64,000 bases of DNA, from NCBI GenBank assembly GCA_963750915.1, contig CAVVSF010000009.1:248001-312000 (forward strand), written 5' to 3'. The DNA comes from DATBJJ01 sp963750915. Lineage in GTDB: Bacteria > Acidobacteriota > Vicinamibacteria > Vicinamibacterales > 2-12-FULL-66-21. The notes beneath the pieces are model-generated. The model was not told the origin of the DNA and searched no databases. It was given only the letters and a program-made list of their open reading frames with translations. Positions 44,881 to 54,184 of the stretch are shown one piece after another. Both the position numbers and the translations under genes were made by a program. Numbering within the stretch: position 1 is the first letter of the stretch; each line of letters opens with the position of its first letter.

Positions 44881-46786
44881 TTACCGCACGGTCACACGCA
44901 CGACCTGCGACGCGGTGAACGCGTTCGTGACGCTGCTGTGCACATAGACGACGACGTCGTACACCCCGCGGTGCGAGCCCTGACACGCCCATGTTGTAGC
45001 CGCTGGTCGCGAACTGTGCGCCGAACACGCCTGCCACGTCCGGCCGTGCGCCGCCGAGGGCCGGCAGCCCGACAAACGTCGGCACGCCGCCCCCAGCCGG
45101 GAACGCCCAGACGTGAATAGTGTCGACGCCACTGCCCGATGCCGCGGCGCGATCGATCGCCCAGCCGCCGAGGTGGAAGGGCTGCGCGAGGGACGCGCCC
45201 TGCGCCGGAATGTCGATCGACATCAGCGTGCTGCTGGCGACGGTGACATCGACCGAGCGCGTGACGGCGAATCCGCCGATCGCGCTGACCCAGCCGAAGA
45301 CAAGAATGCGGTAGCTTCCAGGCGCGAGGCCGCGCGCGGCCAGGCCCCACGCTGAAGGCGTGAAGCGGCTGCCAAAGGCGGCGCCGACGTCGGGGCGTGC
45401 CCCGCCATAGGTCGGCACGCCGAGAAAGACCGCCGGTCCCGACGATGGAAACGCCCAGGCGTGGACCGTCGTGACGCCGGTGCCGGAGGTGGCGGTGGCG
45501 TCGAACGCCCAGCCGGCCAGCGTGAACGGCTGGGTGACGACCGATCCCTGGGCGGGAAGGTCGATGTGCATCAGCGGGCTAGGTGAGACGACCGCCGGAG
45601 CGATTCGGAAGATGGTGCCGTTGGAGCTGCACAGATACAGTTCGCCGGTCGCATCGGTACCGAACGAAGTGATGTTGCCGAGCGCGGCCCCGAGCTCCGC
45701 CGTGTGGTCGATGATGCCGGTCGCGGTCGCCTCACCCGTTCCCGGCGCGAGCGACAGCGCCAGCGACCAGACCCGGCCCGAGCCGTAATCGGCAAAGAAG
45801 TAGCGGCCGCGGAAGGAGGGCGCAAGCGCCGCGCCGCGGTAGACGAAGCCGCCGGTGACGGCGACGCCGGCGGATCGCGGGTAATCGAAAATCGGATCGG
45901 TGAGCGGCAGGTAGGCCGGCGGCCGGCTGGTGACGTTGTCGAGCGTCCCTTCGCGGTTGCGCCAGCCATAGTTCCGTCCGCCGCGCCCGGCCGGCTCGTA
46001 ATCGATCTCCTCCCGCGCACCCTGGCCGACGTCGCCGACGATCATCGCGCCCGTGCCGCCGAGTCGTACGTCATCGAAGCTGAACCGCCACGGGTTCCGA
46101 TATCCGAACGCCCAGATCTCCGGCAGCACGCCCGGCGCGGCCAGGAACGGGTTGTCAGCAGGGACGTCGTAGCCCTCGGGATCGCTGTCGCCGACGTCAA
46201 CGTTGAGGCGCAGCATCTTGCCGAGCAGGGTGGTGGGATCCTGCGCCCGGTGATCCGGATCGTTGCCGCTGCCGCCGTCACCCATGCCGACGTAAAGATA
46301 CCCGTCGGCGCCAAAGGCGAGGTGCCCGCCGTTATGGTTGGCGAACGGCTGGAAGATGAACCGCAGGCCGCCAGGCCAGAGAAAGTCGAAACGTGACGCC
46401 GGGTCGGCGACGACCGGATTGGCGGCCGACCGGCGAAAGCGCGCCAGCACGTTATGTCCGGCGGGATTCGTGAAGCGCACGAAGAAGCGGCCGCTCGCCG
46501 CGTAATCGGGCGGAAACGCCAGGCCGAGCAGCCCGCGCTCGCCGCCGCTCGAGATGGACGTCGTCAGGTTGAGGAAGGGCGTCGGCAGAACGCCGCCGTT
46601 CTGCACGACCATAATCCGCCCGCCCTGCAGGAGCGCGTACTGAACCCCTGCATTCGACGGGTCCTGCACGAACCCGACGGGACTCGAAAGTCCAGCCACG
46701 TACGGCGTCGCCCTGATCTGGGCCGAGGCCGAAACCGCGGCAAACATTACTGCGGCAAACGCGCAGACGATCCGAAATCCTGGCAT
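44881..46786 (-). CDS. Secreted PQQ-type sugar dehydrogenase with two C-terminal GWAxD modules (frameshifted)
   Basis: Exported soluble sugar dehydrogenase of the glucose/sorbosone dehydrogenase (six-bladed propeller) family. Signal peptide IVCAFAAVMFAAVSASAQ; then GERGLLGLAFPPDY, HNGGHLAFGADGYLYVGMGD, EIWAFGYRNPWRFSFD and GGRNYGWRNREG, all hallmarks of this PQQ-dependent family. The enzyme part ends near residue 400. Two tandem modules follow, each 'IDxPAQG...GWAxD...HxWAFP...GGARPDV' (IDLPAQGSVVTQ; IDIPAQGASLAQ). Near 44975 the frame shifts by one base inside CGGGG, and the second module finishes as VYDVVVYVHSSVTNAF with its stop at 44881. The ATG at 46786 has AGGAT seven bases upstream. 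It likely oxidises extracellular sugars. Confidence 0.84.
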
Positions 46787-46811
46787 TATCGATCCTCGCG
46801 GTCGCGCCTGG

Positions 46812-46838
46812 GTGCAACGGCGGTGCCCGCCGTTGCAC
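46812..46838. promoter_or_regulatory. Perfect 11-bp hairpin in the sugar dehydrogenase leader
   Basis: GTGCAACGGCG (46812-46822) and CGCCGTTGCAC (46828-46838) are exact inverse complements with a 5-base loop. It lies between the minus-strand -10 box at 46851-46846 and the ATG at 46786, so it would be in the 5' leader of the sugar dehydrogenase mRNA, or act as a DNA operator. Confidence 0.55.
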
Positions 46839-46845
46839 GAACTCA

Positions 46846-46851
46846 ACTATA
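46846..46851 (-). promoter_or_regulatory. TATAGT -10-like box of the sugar dehydrogenase gene
   Basis: TATAGT read on the minus strand at 46851-46846, about 60 bases before the ATG at 46786. A leader of roughly 50 bases would contain the 46812-46838 hairpin. The rest of this divergent gap up to 47078 shows no strong plus-strand promoter by eye. Confidence 0.35.
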
Positions 46852-47078
46852 CTGCGGTGCATCGACCGGGCCCGTTCTTACACACCCGGGCTGTTCCGCC
46901 AGCATCGATACTCAGAGCAGAACGAAATTTTCTCTTACATCTACTCAGCGGATCGGACGCCACTCCGCGAGCGGCGGCGCGAACGCTCGATTAGATCTGC
47001 GGGCTGGACTGGCCGTTACGGCTCAGTCTGGCAAGAATCCTGCTTGGGCTTAGAAGCTAGGCAGACAAAAACCAACAC

Positions 47079-50000
47079 ATGAGCTCACAGATTAACGTTC
47101 TGGCCGGCACGCGCTCGTCGCGGCGACGCCTGCCTGCCGCCTTACGGTTCGCGCTCCGACTGGTCGCCGCGGCATTGCTGATTGCCGCTGGTCCCTCGAC
47201 GCTGATCGCCGCGACGATTCGCTTTCACACCGATGCGCAGCTGATCGCGCGGTCCGCGCGCGTCGTTCACGGCCGCGTAGTCGCGCAGCGTTCGGTGTTC
47301 GCCGGTGCCAGTGGCAGGACCATCTACACCGTCACGACGATCCAGGTGATTGAGGATCTGACGGCGATGCCTGGCGACGTCGTCGAGGTCTGGGAGCTGG
47401 GCGGCGTCGTCGGCGTGGAGAGGCTCCACATCGGCGGCGCGGTGTCGTTCGAGTATGGGCAGGAAGTGGTGGTCTGTCTCGAGCAGGGCCCGCTCGGATA
47501 TCGCAGCGTCGCGATGGGCTTCTCGAAGTTCGACGTGCGCCGCCCCGGCGGCGGCGCGACGATGCGGAGACAGATCGGGGACGCGATTGTGGTTGGCGGC
47601 GCAGTCGTCGCCGAGCGCAGCTTCGAGGAGTTCCGCGGGCTCGTCGCGCAGGTGACCGGCCGGCGGCCGCGGCGGGCCGATCCGGCGGCGACGCAATTCC
47701 TCGCCGCCCAGCCGTTCGCCAGCACCGGCAATCCTCCGATCCGCTGGCGCGAGGCGGATCAGCGGATTCCGATCAAGTACTACCGGAACATCACTGCCCC
47801 GGCGCCGCTCGTGTCGGGTGATGGCGTCGCGGAGATCAACATCGGGCTCGCCGCATGGACGGACCCCGTCGCCGGCTCAATCATTCTCCAGTACGGCGGC
47901 ACGACGTTCGAGACCGATGCGCGCGGCGGCTGGTCGAACACGCCGTCGGCCGCCAGCGCCGTGATCAGCTTCGAGGATCCGAACGACGAGATCTCCGGCG
48001 CCGTGCTCGCGCTCGGCGGCAGCTCGATCTTCGGCTCGGGTGGCACTGTCGGCGGCACCGCCTACGATGGCATCGTCAGCGGGTTTGTCATCTTCCAGAA
48101 CGCTGCGGACCTGCCGCTGAACTTTCGACAGCCGCAGGACTTCACGCGCATCTTCATTCACGAAGTCGGACACACGATTGGCTTCGATCACACGCCGCTC
48201 GACGGCAGCGTGCTGAACCCGTCGCGGAACATCATGTTCTGGAGCTGCTGTTCGGCGGATACGCCGCTCCCGCCAGCCCTTGGTTCCGATGACCTGCTGG
48301 GCCTCCGTACCGTCTACCCGGCGTCGCCGCCGGTTTCGGGACCGACGATGACGCTCGATAGATCGATCCTGCGGTTCGGCGCGGTCACGCTCGGCTCGTC
48401 GTTCATCGCCGCGACTTCGCCACAGACGGTGGCATTGCGGCAGACTGGTTCCGGCACCGTGACCTGGACGGCAACCGCGACGCGGCCATGGCTCCAGGTG
48501 ACGCCGGCGTCCGGCACCGGTCCGGCGACGCTCACCGTCAGCGTCCGCCCCGGCGGCGTCCTGCCATCGCCAGGTTCGGCCGACGGCGCGATCTCACTGG
48601 CCTTTTCCGGCGCGGCGAGCGTCCCGGGACCGCTCGCGGTCCGTCTGTCCGCGACGCCGAACGGCACCTCTCAGCCGCCATTCGGTGTCGTCGACACGCC
48701 CGTGCAGGGCCTCCAGGGCGCGTCCGGAGCGATTCCCTTTACCGGATGGGCTCTCGATGACATCGAGATCGATCGCGTCGCCATCTGCCGGCTCGCCGTC
48801 GACGGCGAGACCGCGCCCGTCGATGGCAACTGCGGCGGCAATTCCGAGATCTTCGTCGGCATGAGCGTGTTCATCGAGGGGGCGCGGACGGACGTCCAGG
48901 CGCTGTTTCCGAGCGTCCCAAGGAACGAGGTTGGCGGCTGGGGCTTCCTCGTGCTCAGCAATACGCTGCCTGGCCAGGGCAACGGTCGGTTCACGTTCCA
49001 TGTCTATGCCCACGATCGCGAGCAGCGCGTCACGCGGATCGGCGTCCGATCGCTCGATGCCGACAACGCCCATGCGACGCTGCCGTTCGGCACGATCGAC
49101 ACACCGGCGCAGGGTGAGACGATCAGCGGCTCGGCCTATGTGAACTTCGGCTGGGTGCTGACGCAGCAGCCGAAGTACATCCTGCCCAATGGTTCGACGA
49201 TCAACGTCTTCATCGACGGCAATCTCGTCGGCAACGTTTCGTACAACCACTATCGTGCCGACATCGCCACCACGTTCCCCGGCTACGCGAACACGCCGCC
49301 ACAGGCCGGCCTCCAGCCGTGTCCTTCCTGTATCGGCGCGATCGGCCACCGCACGATCAACACGACCGGCTTGTCCAACGGCCTCCATACGATTGTCTGG
49401 ACCGCGACGGATACTGGCGGTTTTACCGGTGGCATCGGCAGCCGCTTCTTCCGTGTCGCCAATAGCGGAACGCCGTTCACGGCCGCGGCGACCACGGCGC
49501 CGGCGACAGCGTTTGCTGCGACGGCGACAGCGTCTGCTGCGACGGTTGACGTCGCCACGACGCCTGCGCGCAGCCTCAGCCCGGAGGTACGACGCACGCT
49601 GCGCGAGATGCCGCTGTCGCAGGACGGCGTCCTCGGTCGACGTGGCTGGGCGAGCAATGCCACCGTCCGCGCCTATCCCGTCAACCAGGCCGGCCGCGCG
49701 GTCCTGCGTGGCGACGAGCTCGACCGCTTCGAGCTCTGGCTGGCCGGCAACGCCCGGCAGGGCGACGCGTTCACCGGCTATGTGCAGGTCGGCGACGATC
49801 TCACGCCGCTTCCCGTCGGATCGCATCTCAACGCGTCGACCGGAACGTTCGTGTGGTCGCCGGGTGTTGGCTTCATCGGCAACTACGACCTCGTGTTCGT
49901 CGAGTGGAGCGGCGGCGATCCGATTGCGCAGCGTCACGTGCGCATCGCCATCGCGCCGAAGGGCAGCCGCAACGTTGGGCTGCAGATCGCGATTGACTCT

Positions 50001-50327
50001 CCCAAGGTGCAACAGGACGTGGCGCAGCCTTTTGTCCTGCAGGGCTGGGCGGCCGATCCGGCGGCGGAGTTCGACACCGGCGTTGCCGCCGTGCACGTCT
50101 GGGCCTACCCGCTCGCGGGCGGCGCGCCGATCTTCCTCGGCGCAGCCGCGACGGGGCAGCCACGCGCCGACGTGGCCGCGGCGTTCGGCGAGCGGTTCGC
50201 CGGCTCCGGGTTCTCGCTTCCGATCTCAGGGCTCGTCCCGGGCCACTACGACCTCGCCGTGTTCGCGTGGAGCACGGAACTCGGCGATTTCGGACCGGCT
50301 GCCGTGCTGCGAATGACGGCGCGGTGA
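47079..50327 (+). CDS. Secreted matrixin-like zinc metalloprotease with BACON and GWAxD modules
   Basis: An exported protein of 1082 residues. Signal peptide with an arginine-rich start (SSRRRLPAALRF) and hydrophobic core LVAAALLIAAG. Residues about 43-190 form an N-terminal domain shared with the downstream paralogue (HTDAQLIARSARVVHGRVV; YTVTTIQVIEDLT). The metalloprotease domain has the metzincin zinc motif HEVGHTIGFDH (361-371) and a Met-turn NIMFWSCC after it. Then one BACON-like beta domain (MTLDRSILRFGAVTL), a GWALDDIEIDRVAICR module, an IDTPAQGETISG...GIGSRFFRV module, a FTGYVQV...LPVGSHLN...WSPGVGFIGNYD module and a terminal IDSPKVQQDVAQPF...HVWAYP module. It is probably an extracellular protease acting at the cell surface; the substrate is unknown. 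Confidence 0.82.
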   Translation: MSSQINVLAGTRSSRRRLPAALRFALRLVAAALLIAAGPSTLIAATIRFHTDAQLIARSARVVHGRVVAQRSVFAGASGRTIYTVTTIQVIEDLTAMPGDVVEVWELGGVVGVERLHIGGAVSFEYGQEVVVCLEQGPLGYRSVAMGFSKFDVRRPGGGATMRRQIGDAIVVGGAVVAERSFEEFRGLVAQVTGRRPRRADPAATQFLAAQPFASTGNPPIRWREADQRIPIKYYRNITAPAPLVSGDGVAEINIGLAAWTDPVAGSIILQYGGTTFETDARGGWSNTPSAASAVISFEDPNDEISGAVLALGGSSIFGSGGTVGGTAYDGIVSGFVIFQNAADLPLNFRQPQDFTRIFIHEVGHTIGFDHTPLDGSVLNPSRNIMFWSCCSADTPLPPALGSDDLLGLRTVYPASPPVSGPTMTLDRSILRFGAVTLGSSFIAATSPQTVALRQTGSGTVTWTATATRPWLQVTPASGTGPATLTVSVRPGGVLPSPGSADGAISLAFSGAASVPGPLAVRLSATPNGTSQPPFGVVDTPVQGLQGASGAIPFTGWALDDIEIDRVAICRLAVDGETAPVDGNCGGNSEIFVGMSVFIEGARTDVQALFPSVPRNEVGGWGFLVLSNTLPGQGNGRFTFHVYAHDREQRVTRIGVRSLDADNAHATLPFGTIDTPAQGETISGSAYVNFGWVLTQQPKYILPNGSTINVFIDGNLVGNVSYNHYRADIATTFPGYANTPPQAGLQPCPSCIGAIGHRTINTTGLSNGLHTIVWTATDTGGFTGGIGSRFFRVANSGTPFTAAATTAPATAFAATATASAATVDVATTPARSLSPEVRRTLREMPLSQDGVLGRRGWASNATVRAYPVNQAGRAVLRGDELDRFELWLAGNARQGDAFTGYVQVGDDLTPLPVGSHLNASTGTFVWSPGVGFIGNYDLVFVEWSGGDPIAQRHVRIAIAPKGSRNVGLQIAIDSPKVQQDVAQPFVLQGWAADPAAEFDTGVAAVHVWAYPLAGGAPIFLGAAATGQPRADVAAAFGERFAGSGFSLPISGLVPGHYDLAVFAWSTELGDFGPAAVLRMTAR

Positions 50328-50369
50328 ACCAATCGTCTCCGCGGGGTGATGGTCGGCCGCGCTCTGCCT

Positions 50370-50389
50370 CGATTACAGAACTGTAATCG
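50370..50389. promoter_or_regulatory. Perfect 20-bp palindrome, candidate operator
   Basis: The sequence CGATTACAGAACTGTAATCG has 9-base arms around an AA centre with no mismatch. It is AT-rich against a very GC-rich background and lies 112 bases before the first start of the second metalloprotease gene, in a 155-base gap. This is the shape expected for a dimeric regulator's binding site. The regulator is not identifiable here. Confidence 0.5.
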
Positions 50390-50410
50390 TGACGCCAGAT
50401 CGTGACAAAC

Positions 50411-50422
50411 TGACGCGCGTCA
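50411..50422. promoter_or_regulatory. Second palindrome TGACGCGCGTCA
   Basis: A perfect 12-base palindrome lies 22 bases after the first one and before the same gene. It could be a second operator, though a GC-rich palindrome of this length is not rare. Confidence 0.3.
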
Positions 50423-50500
50423 ATCCGCGCTCGAAAATGCGCAATCCCGCAATAGCCACGCACGGCCGGGCTGGCGTCCGGTTTGCTGCTGCGCTCGCCG

Positions 50501-53500
50501 ATGGCGTTCTGCGTACGGACGGCTGTTGCGGCGATTCTCTGTGTGCTCGCGTCGGTCGCAGTGGGCCAGGCGTCCACGGTCGTCTACCGGTCAGACGCTC
50601 AGTTGGTGGCGGCGTCAGAGCGCGTGGTTCACGGCCGTGTCGTCGCCCAGCGCCCCGAGCGCGTCGGCCAGGACGGCCGCATTTATACGGTCACGACGCT
50701 GGAGGTGGTCCAGGACCTGACCGGAAGGCCCGGCCCCAGTATCGAGATCTGGGAGCTGGGTGGTACGGACGGCGCGGCGTTCTTCTACGTCGGCGGCGCG
50801 GTCGAGTACCGGCTCGGCGAGGAAGTGCTCGTGCTCCTGGAGCGCGGGCCGCTCGGCTATCGCAGCGTTGCGATGGGGTTGTCCAAGTTCGATGTCCTGC
50901 CGGCCGCGAACGGGGACCGTGAGCTGCGGCGCAACCTGCGCGACACGGTGGTCGTCGGCGGCGCCGTCACGACGCGGGAGCGCACGTTATCGGAGTTCCG
51001 CGACCTCGTCCGGTCGATGACCGGCCGGCAGCCGCACGACTCACCCGCAGGGACACTATCCGAGATCCAGCCGGTAGCGCAGCCATTCACGCTTCTCGGC
51101 GGCGGCCAGGGCTATCGCTGGCGCGAGGCCGACACTGGCACACCGGTGGTCTGGTACAAGAACACGAGCGCACCGAATCCGCTGACGAGCGGCGATGCCG
51201 TCAGCGAGATTCAGTCGGCGCTGTCGGCCTGGACGGCGCCGGCGAGCGCGTCGATCGTGCTGCAGTACGGAGGCACGACCCACCAGACCTCTCCGGACGG
51301 ACCATGGGCCGGCATTCCCGCGAACAGCAGCGTCATTAGCTTCGAAGATCCGATGAACGAGATCAGCGACCTGACGCTCGCCATCGGCGGCGGCTGGGGC
51401 GTCTCGAACGCCGGCGGTACGATCAACGGCAACATCTTCCACGCGTTTTCGCGCGGCTACGTCATCTTCCAGAACGCCGCCGATCTGAGCGCCTCGTTCA
51501 GGCAGCCGTTGAACTTCGCGCGCGTCCTCGAGCACGAGATCGGTCACGCGATCGGGCTTGGACACACGCAGAACGACGGCTCCGTCGTCAACCCGACCCA
51601 GAACATCATGTACCCGTCGTGCTGCCAGACGACTACGCCGGTGCCGCCGGCGATCGGCCCCGACGATCTGGCCGGGCTCACGTTCATCTACCCGGACACC
51701 GCGCCGGCTTGCTCGTCCTCGATCACGCCGACGGGAGTCTCGGTCGCCGCCGGGGGCGGCAGCGGCACCGTGGCAGTCTCGATCCAGCAGGGCTGCGCCT
51801 GGACGGCGTCCGGCGGTTCGGGCTTCATCACCGTCACCTCGAACTCGTCGTCGAGCGGACCGGGCTCGGTCGGCTACTCAGTGGCGCCGAACCCCGCGAC
51901 CGCGGCCCGCACTGGCACACTGTCGATCGCGGGCCGGACGTTCACCGTCAACCAGGCGGCGCTGGCGTGCGGTTACACCCTGAGCGCCCCGAGCACGACG
52001 ATGGGAGTCGCCGGCGGCAACGGTTCCGTCAACGTCACGGCGCCGGCTGGCTGTCCGTGGACGGCGACGAGCCAGAGCGCGTACATCGGCATCACGGCCG
52101 GCACCAGCGGTAATGGCAGCGGCGGAGTGAGTTTCAACGTCAGCTCGAACGGTGTCTCAGGCCGGCTGGGAACCCTGACAATCGCGGGCAATACTTTCAC
52201 CGTCGTTCAATCCGGCAGCGGCCCGGTCGTCACCCTCGACAAGACGTCGCTGCGCTACGGCGCAACGTTGAGCGGGGCGCAGCTCACGTCGCAGACGACG
52301 GCGCAGACGCTGCGGTTGACGCAGGGCAGCGGCGCGCCCGTGTCGTGGACGGTGACCACCAGCCAGCCCTGGCTGTCGGTCAGCCCGGCTTCCGGCAGCG
52401 GCAACCGGGAGATCTCGATCAGCGTCGACGCAACGGCGCTGGCGTCGCCGGCGGTGCACTCCGGGGTGCTCACAATCGCGACAACGGGCGCCGGCAACAT
52501 CGTGGCCCCGGTGCAGGTGACGCTGACGACGATGACGACCGGGACGTCGGCGGCGCCTTTCGGCTACGTCGACACTCCGGCCAACAACGCCGTCGGTATC
52601 ACGGGCGCGGTGCCGTTTACGGGCTGGGCGCTCGACGACGTCGAGGTCGCGAACCTCTTCATCTGCCGCGCCGCCGTGACCGGCGAGACCGCGCCGGTCC
52701 ACGGCAACTGCGGTGGCGCGGCACAGATCTTCGTCGGCAGCGGGGTTTTCATCGAAGGCGCCAGGCCCGACCTGCAGGCGGCCGCGCCCACCTATCCGCG
52801 CAACGGCCGCGCCGGCTGGGGCTTCATGGTCTTGACGAACATGCTGCCGAACCAGGGCAACGGCGAGTTCCGGTTCCACGCCTATGCAGTCGACCGTGAG
52901 GGGCATACCGTTGCGCTCGGCACCGTGACGCTCTTCTGCGACAACGCGAACGCGACCCGCCCGTTCGGGACCATCGACACGCCGGGACAGGGCGAGACCG
53001 TCGCCGGGGCGGCGTACGTCAATTTCGGGTGGGTCCTGACCCGGCAGCCGAAGCACGTTCCCAGCGACGGCTCGACGATCTCTGTCTACATCGACGGCGT
53101 ACTGCTTGGACCGCCGTCGTACAACCACGCGCGGTCCGATATCGCGGCGCTTTTCCCCGGCTATGCCAACACCAACGGCGCCGTCGGGTTCCGCGTCATC
53201 GACACGACTACGCTCTCGAACGGATTGCACACGATCTCCTGGACTGCTACAGACAGCGGCGGGAACACCGACGGCATCGGCAGCCGGTTCTTCCGGGTGG
53301 CGAACGGCGTCGGGTCGCTGACGGCGCACGGCGCCATCGATGCCTCGGTGGCGCCGACCGCGACCGTCGCTGGGCTCGCGCCGGTGCCGCTCGACGGCCG
53401 ATCGGTCCAGGTTCGCCGCGGCTGGCGGCCGGACGCGCCGTGGCGCTCGCACGAGTTGCGCTTCGGGCGCGCGGTCGTCCGCGGAGAAGAGCTCGATCGC

Positions 53501-54094
53501 TTCGAGGTCCAGCTCGGTGATCCACTGAGCGCCCGCTACGCCGGCTACCTGCGCACCGACGGCGAACTCACACCGCTGCCGGTCGGTTCGTCGCTCGATG
53601 CCAGTAGCGGCGTCTTCCTCTGGTCGCCCGGGCTTGGCTTCATTGGGGCTTACGACTTCGTGTTTGTCCGCTGGGACGGTGAGAAGGCGGTGTCGCGGCA
53701 GGAAGTTCGCGTCATCCTGCATCCGAAGGGCAGCAACCGCATCGGGCCGCAGGTGCTCATCGACATCCCGACATCCCAGCAGGACGTCGGCCAGCCGTTC
53801 GCGGTTGGCGGATGGGCAGTCGACCTCGGCGCCGGCTACGGTACGGGCATCGAGACGCTGCACGTGTGGGCCTATCCCGTCGACGGGCGTCCGCCCGTGT
53901 TCGTCGGCGAAGCGGCGTACGGCGGCGCGCGGCCCGACGTCGCGGCCGTGCACGGCGATGAATACCTGCACTCCGGCTACGACCTGCTCGTTCAGGGCCT
54001 CCCGCCTGGAGCCTACGATCTCGCCGTCTTCGGATGGAGCACCGTCAGCAGCGACTTCGTCCCCGCGAGCGTCGTCCGCGTCGTGGTGCGGTAG
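50501..54094 (+). CDS. Secreted matrixin-like zinc metalloprotease, paralogue with extra BACON domains
   Basis: Exported protein of about 1197 residues, tandem paralogue of the previous gene. The ATG at 50501 gives a clean signal peptide (FCVRTAVAAILCVLASVAVGQA); TTG at 50483 is an alternative. Same N-terminal domain (RSDAQLVAASERVVHGRVV) and metalloprotease domain with HEIGHAIGLGH (345-355) and Met-turn NIMYPSCC. Unlike its neighbour it has two extra BACON repeats (CSSSITPTGVSVAAGGGSGT; CGYTLSAPSTTMGVAGGNGS), each with a CxW-type core, before the BACON-like domain LDKTSLRYGATLSGAQL. The C-terminal modules then follow in the same order, ending IDIPTSQQDVGQPF...HVWAYP...GGARPDV. Two palindromes upstream suggest its own control. 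It is a likely surface-acting protease. Confidence 0.83.
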   Translation: MAFCVRTAVAAILCVLASVAVGQASTVVYRSDAQLVAASERVVHGRVVAQRPERVGQDGRIYTVTTLEVVQDLTGRPGPSIEIWELGGTDGAAFFYVGGAVEYRLGEEVLVLLERGPLGYRSVAMGLSKFDVLPAANGDRELRRNLRDTVVVGGAVTTRERTLSEFRDLVRSMTGRQPHDSPAGTLSEIQPVAQPFTLLGGGQGYRWREADTGTPVVWYKNTSAPNPLTSGDAVSEIQSALSAWTAPASASIVLQYGGTTHQTSPDGPWAGIPANSSVISFEDPMNEISDLTLAIGGGWGVSNAGGTINGNIFHAFSRGYVIFQNAADLSASFRQPLNFARVLEHEIGHAIGLGHTQNDGSVVNPTQNIMYPSCCQTTTPVPPAIGPDDLAGLTFIYPDTAPACSSSITPTGVSVAAGGGSGTVAVSIQQGCAWTASGGSGFITVTSNSSSSGPGSVGYSVAPNPATAARTGTLSIAGRTFTVNQAALACGYTLSAPSTTMGVAGGNGSVNVTAPAGCPWTATSQSAYIGITAGTSGNGSGGVSFNVSSNGVSGRLGTLTIAGNTFTVVQSGSGPVVTLDKTSLRYGATLSGAQLTSQTTAQTLRLTQGSGAPVSWTVTTSQPWLSVSPASGSGNREISISVDATALASPAVHSGVLTIATTGAGNIVAPVQVTLTTMTTGTSAAPFGYVDTPANNAVGITGAVPFTGWALDDVEVANLFICRAAVTGETAPVHGNCGGAAQIFVGSGVFIEGARPDLQAAAPTYPRNGRAGWGFMVLTNMLPNQGNGEFRFHAYAVDREGHTVALGTVTLFCDNANATRPFGTIDTPGQGETVAGAAYVNFGWVLTRQPKHVPSDGSTISVYIDGVLLGPPSYNHARSDIAALFPGYANTNGAVGFRVIDTTTLSNGLHTISWTATDSGGNTDGIGSRFFRVANGVGSLTAHGAIDASVAPTATVAGLAPVPLDGRSVQVRRGWRPDAPWRSHELRFGRAVVRGEELDRFEVQLGDPLSARYAGYLRTDGELTPLPVGSSLDASSGVFLWSPGLGFIGAYDFVFVRWDGEKAVSRQEVRVILHPKGSNRIGPQVLIDIPTSQQDVGQPFAVGGWAVDLGAGYGTGIETLHVWAYPVDGRPPVFVGEAAYGGARPDVAAVHGDEYLHSGYDLLVQGLPPGAYDLAVFGWSTVSSDFVPASVVRVVVR

Positions 54095-54172
54095 GGCGCT
54101 ATTCGGTATGCGAGGTTGACCGTCCGCGGTTCATCCGCTGCTCAGTCGAAGGCGAGAGCCGGACGACGGATG

Positions 54173-54178
54173 TAACAT
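54173..54178 (+). promoter_or_regulatory. TAACAT -10-like box before a GTG start
   Basis: TAACAT lies 6 bases before the GTG at 54185, the same spacing as the TATAAT before 11833. No ribosome binding site is visible, which again suggests a leaderless transcript. Confidence 0.4.
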
Positions 54179-54184
54179 AACGGC

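Noticed and set aside
1585..45000. Frameshifts as phase-variable switches or programmed frameshifting
   Set aside because: The runs involved are only 3-4 bases, far too short for slippage switching, and the sites share no slippery heptamer or downstream structure.
48594..50096. Minus-strand open frame of 500 codons across the first metalloprotease
   Set aside because: The composition (Arg, Asp, Ala) is a shadow of the protease modules; similar shadows occur at 52157-53971 and 43316-44485.
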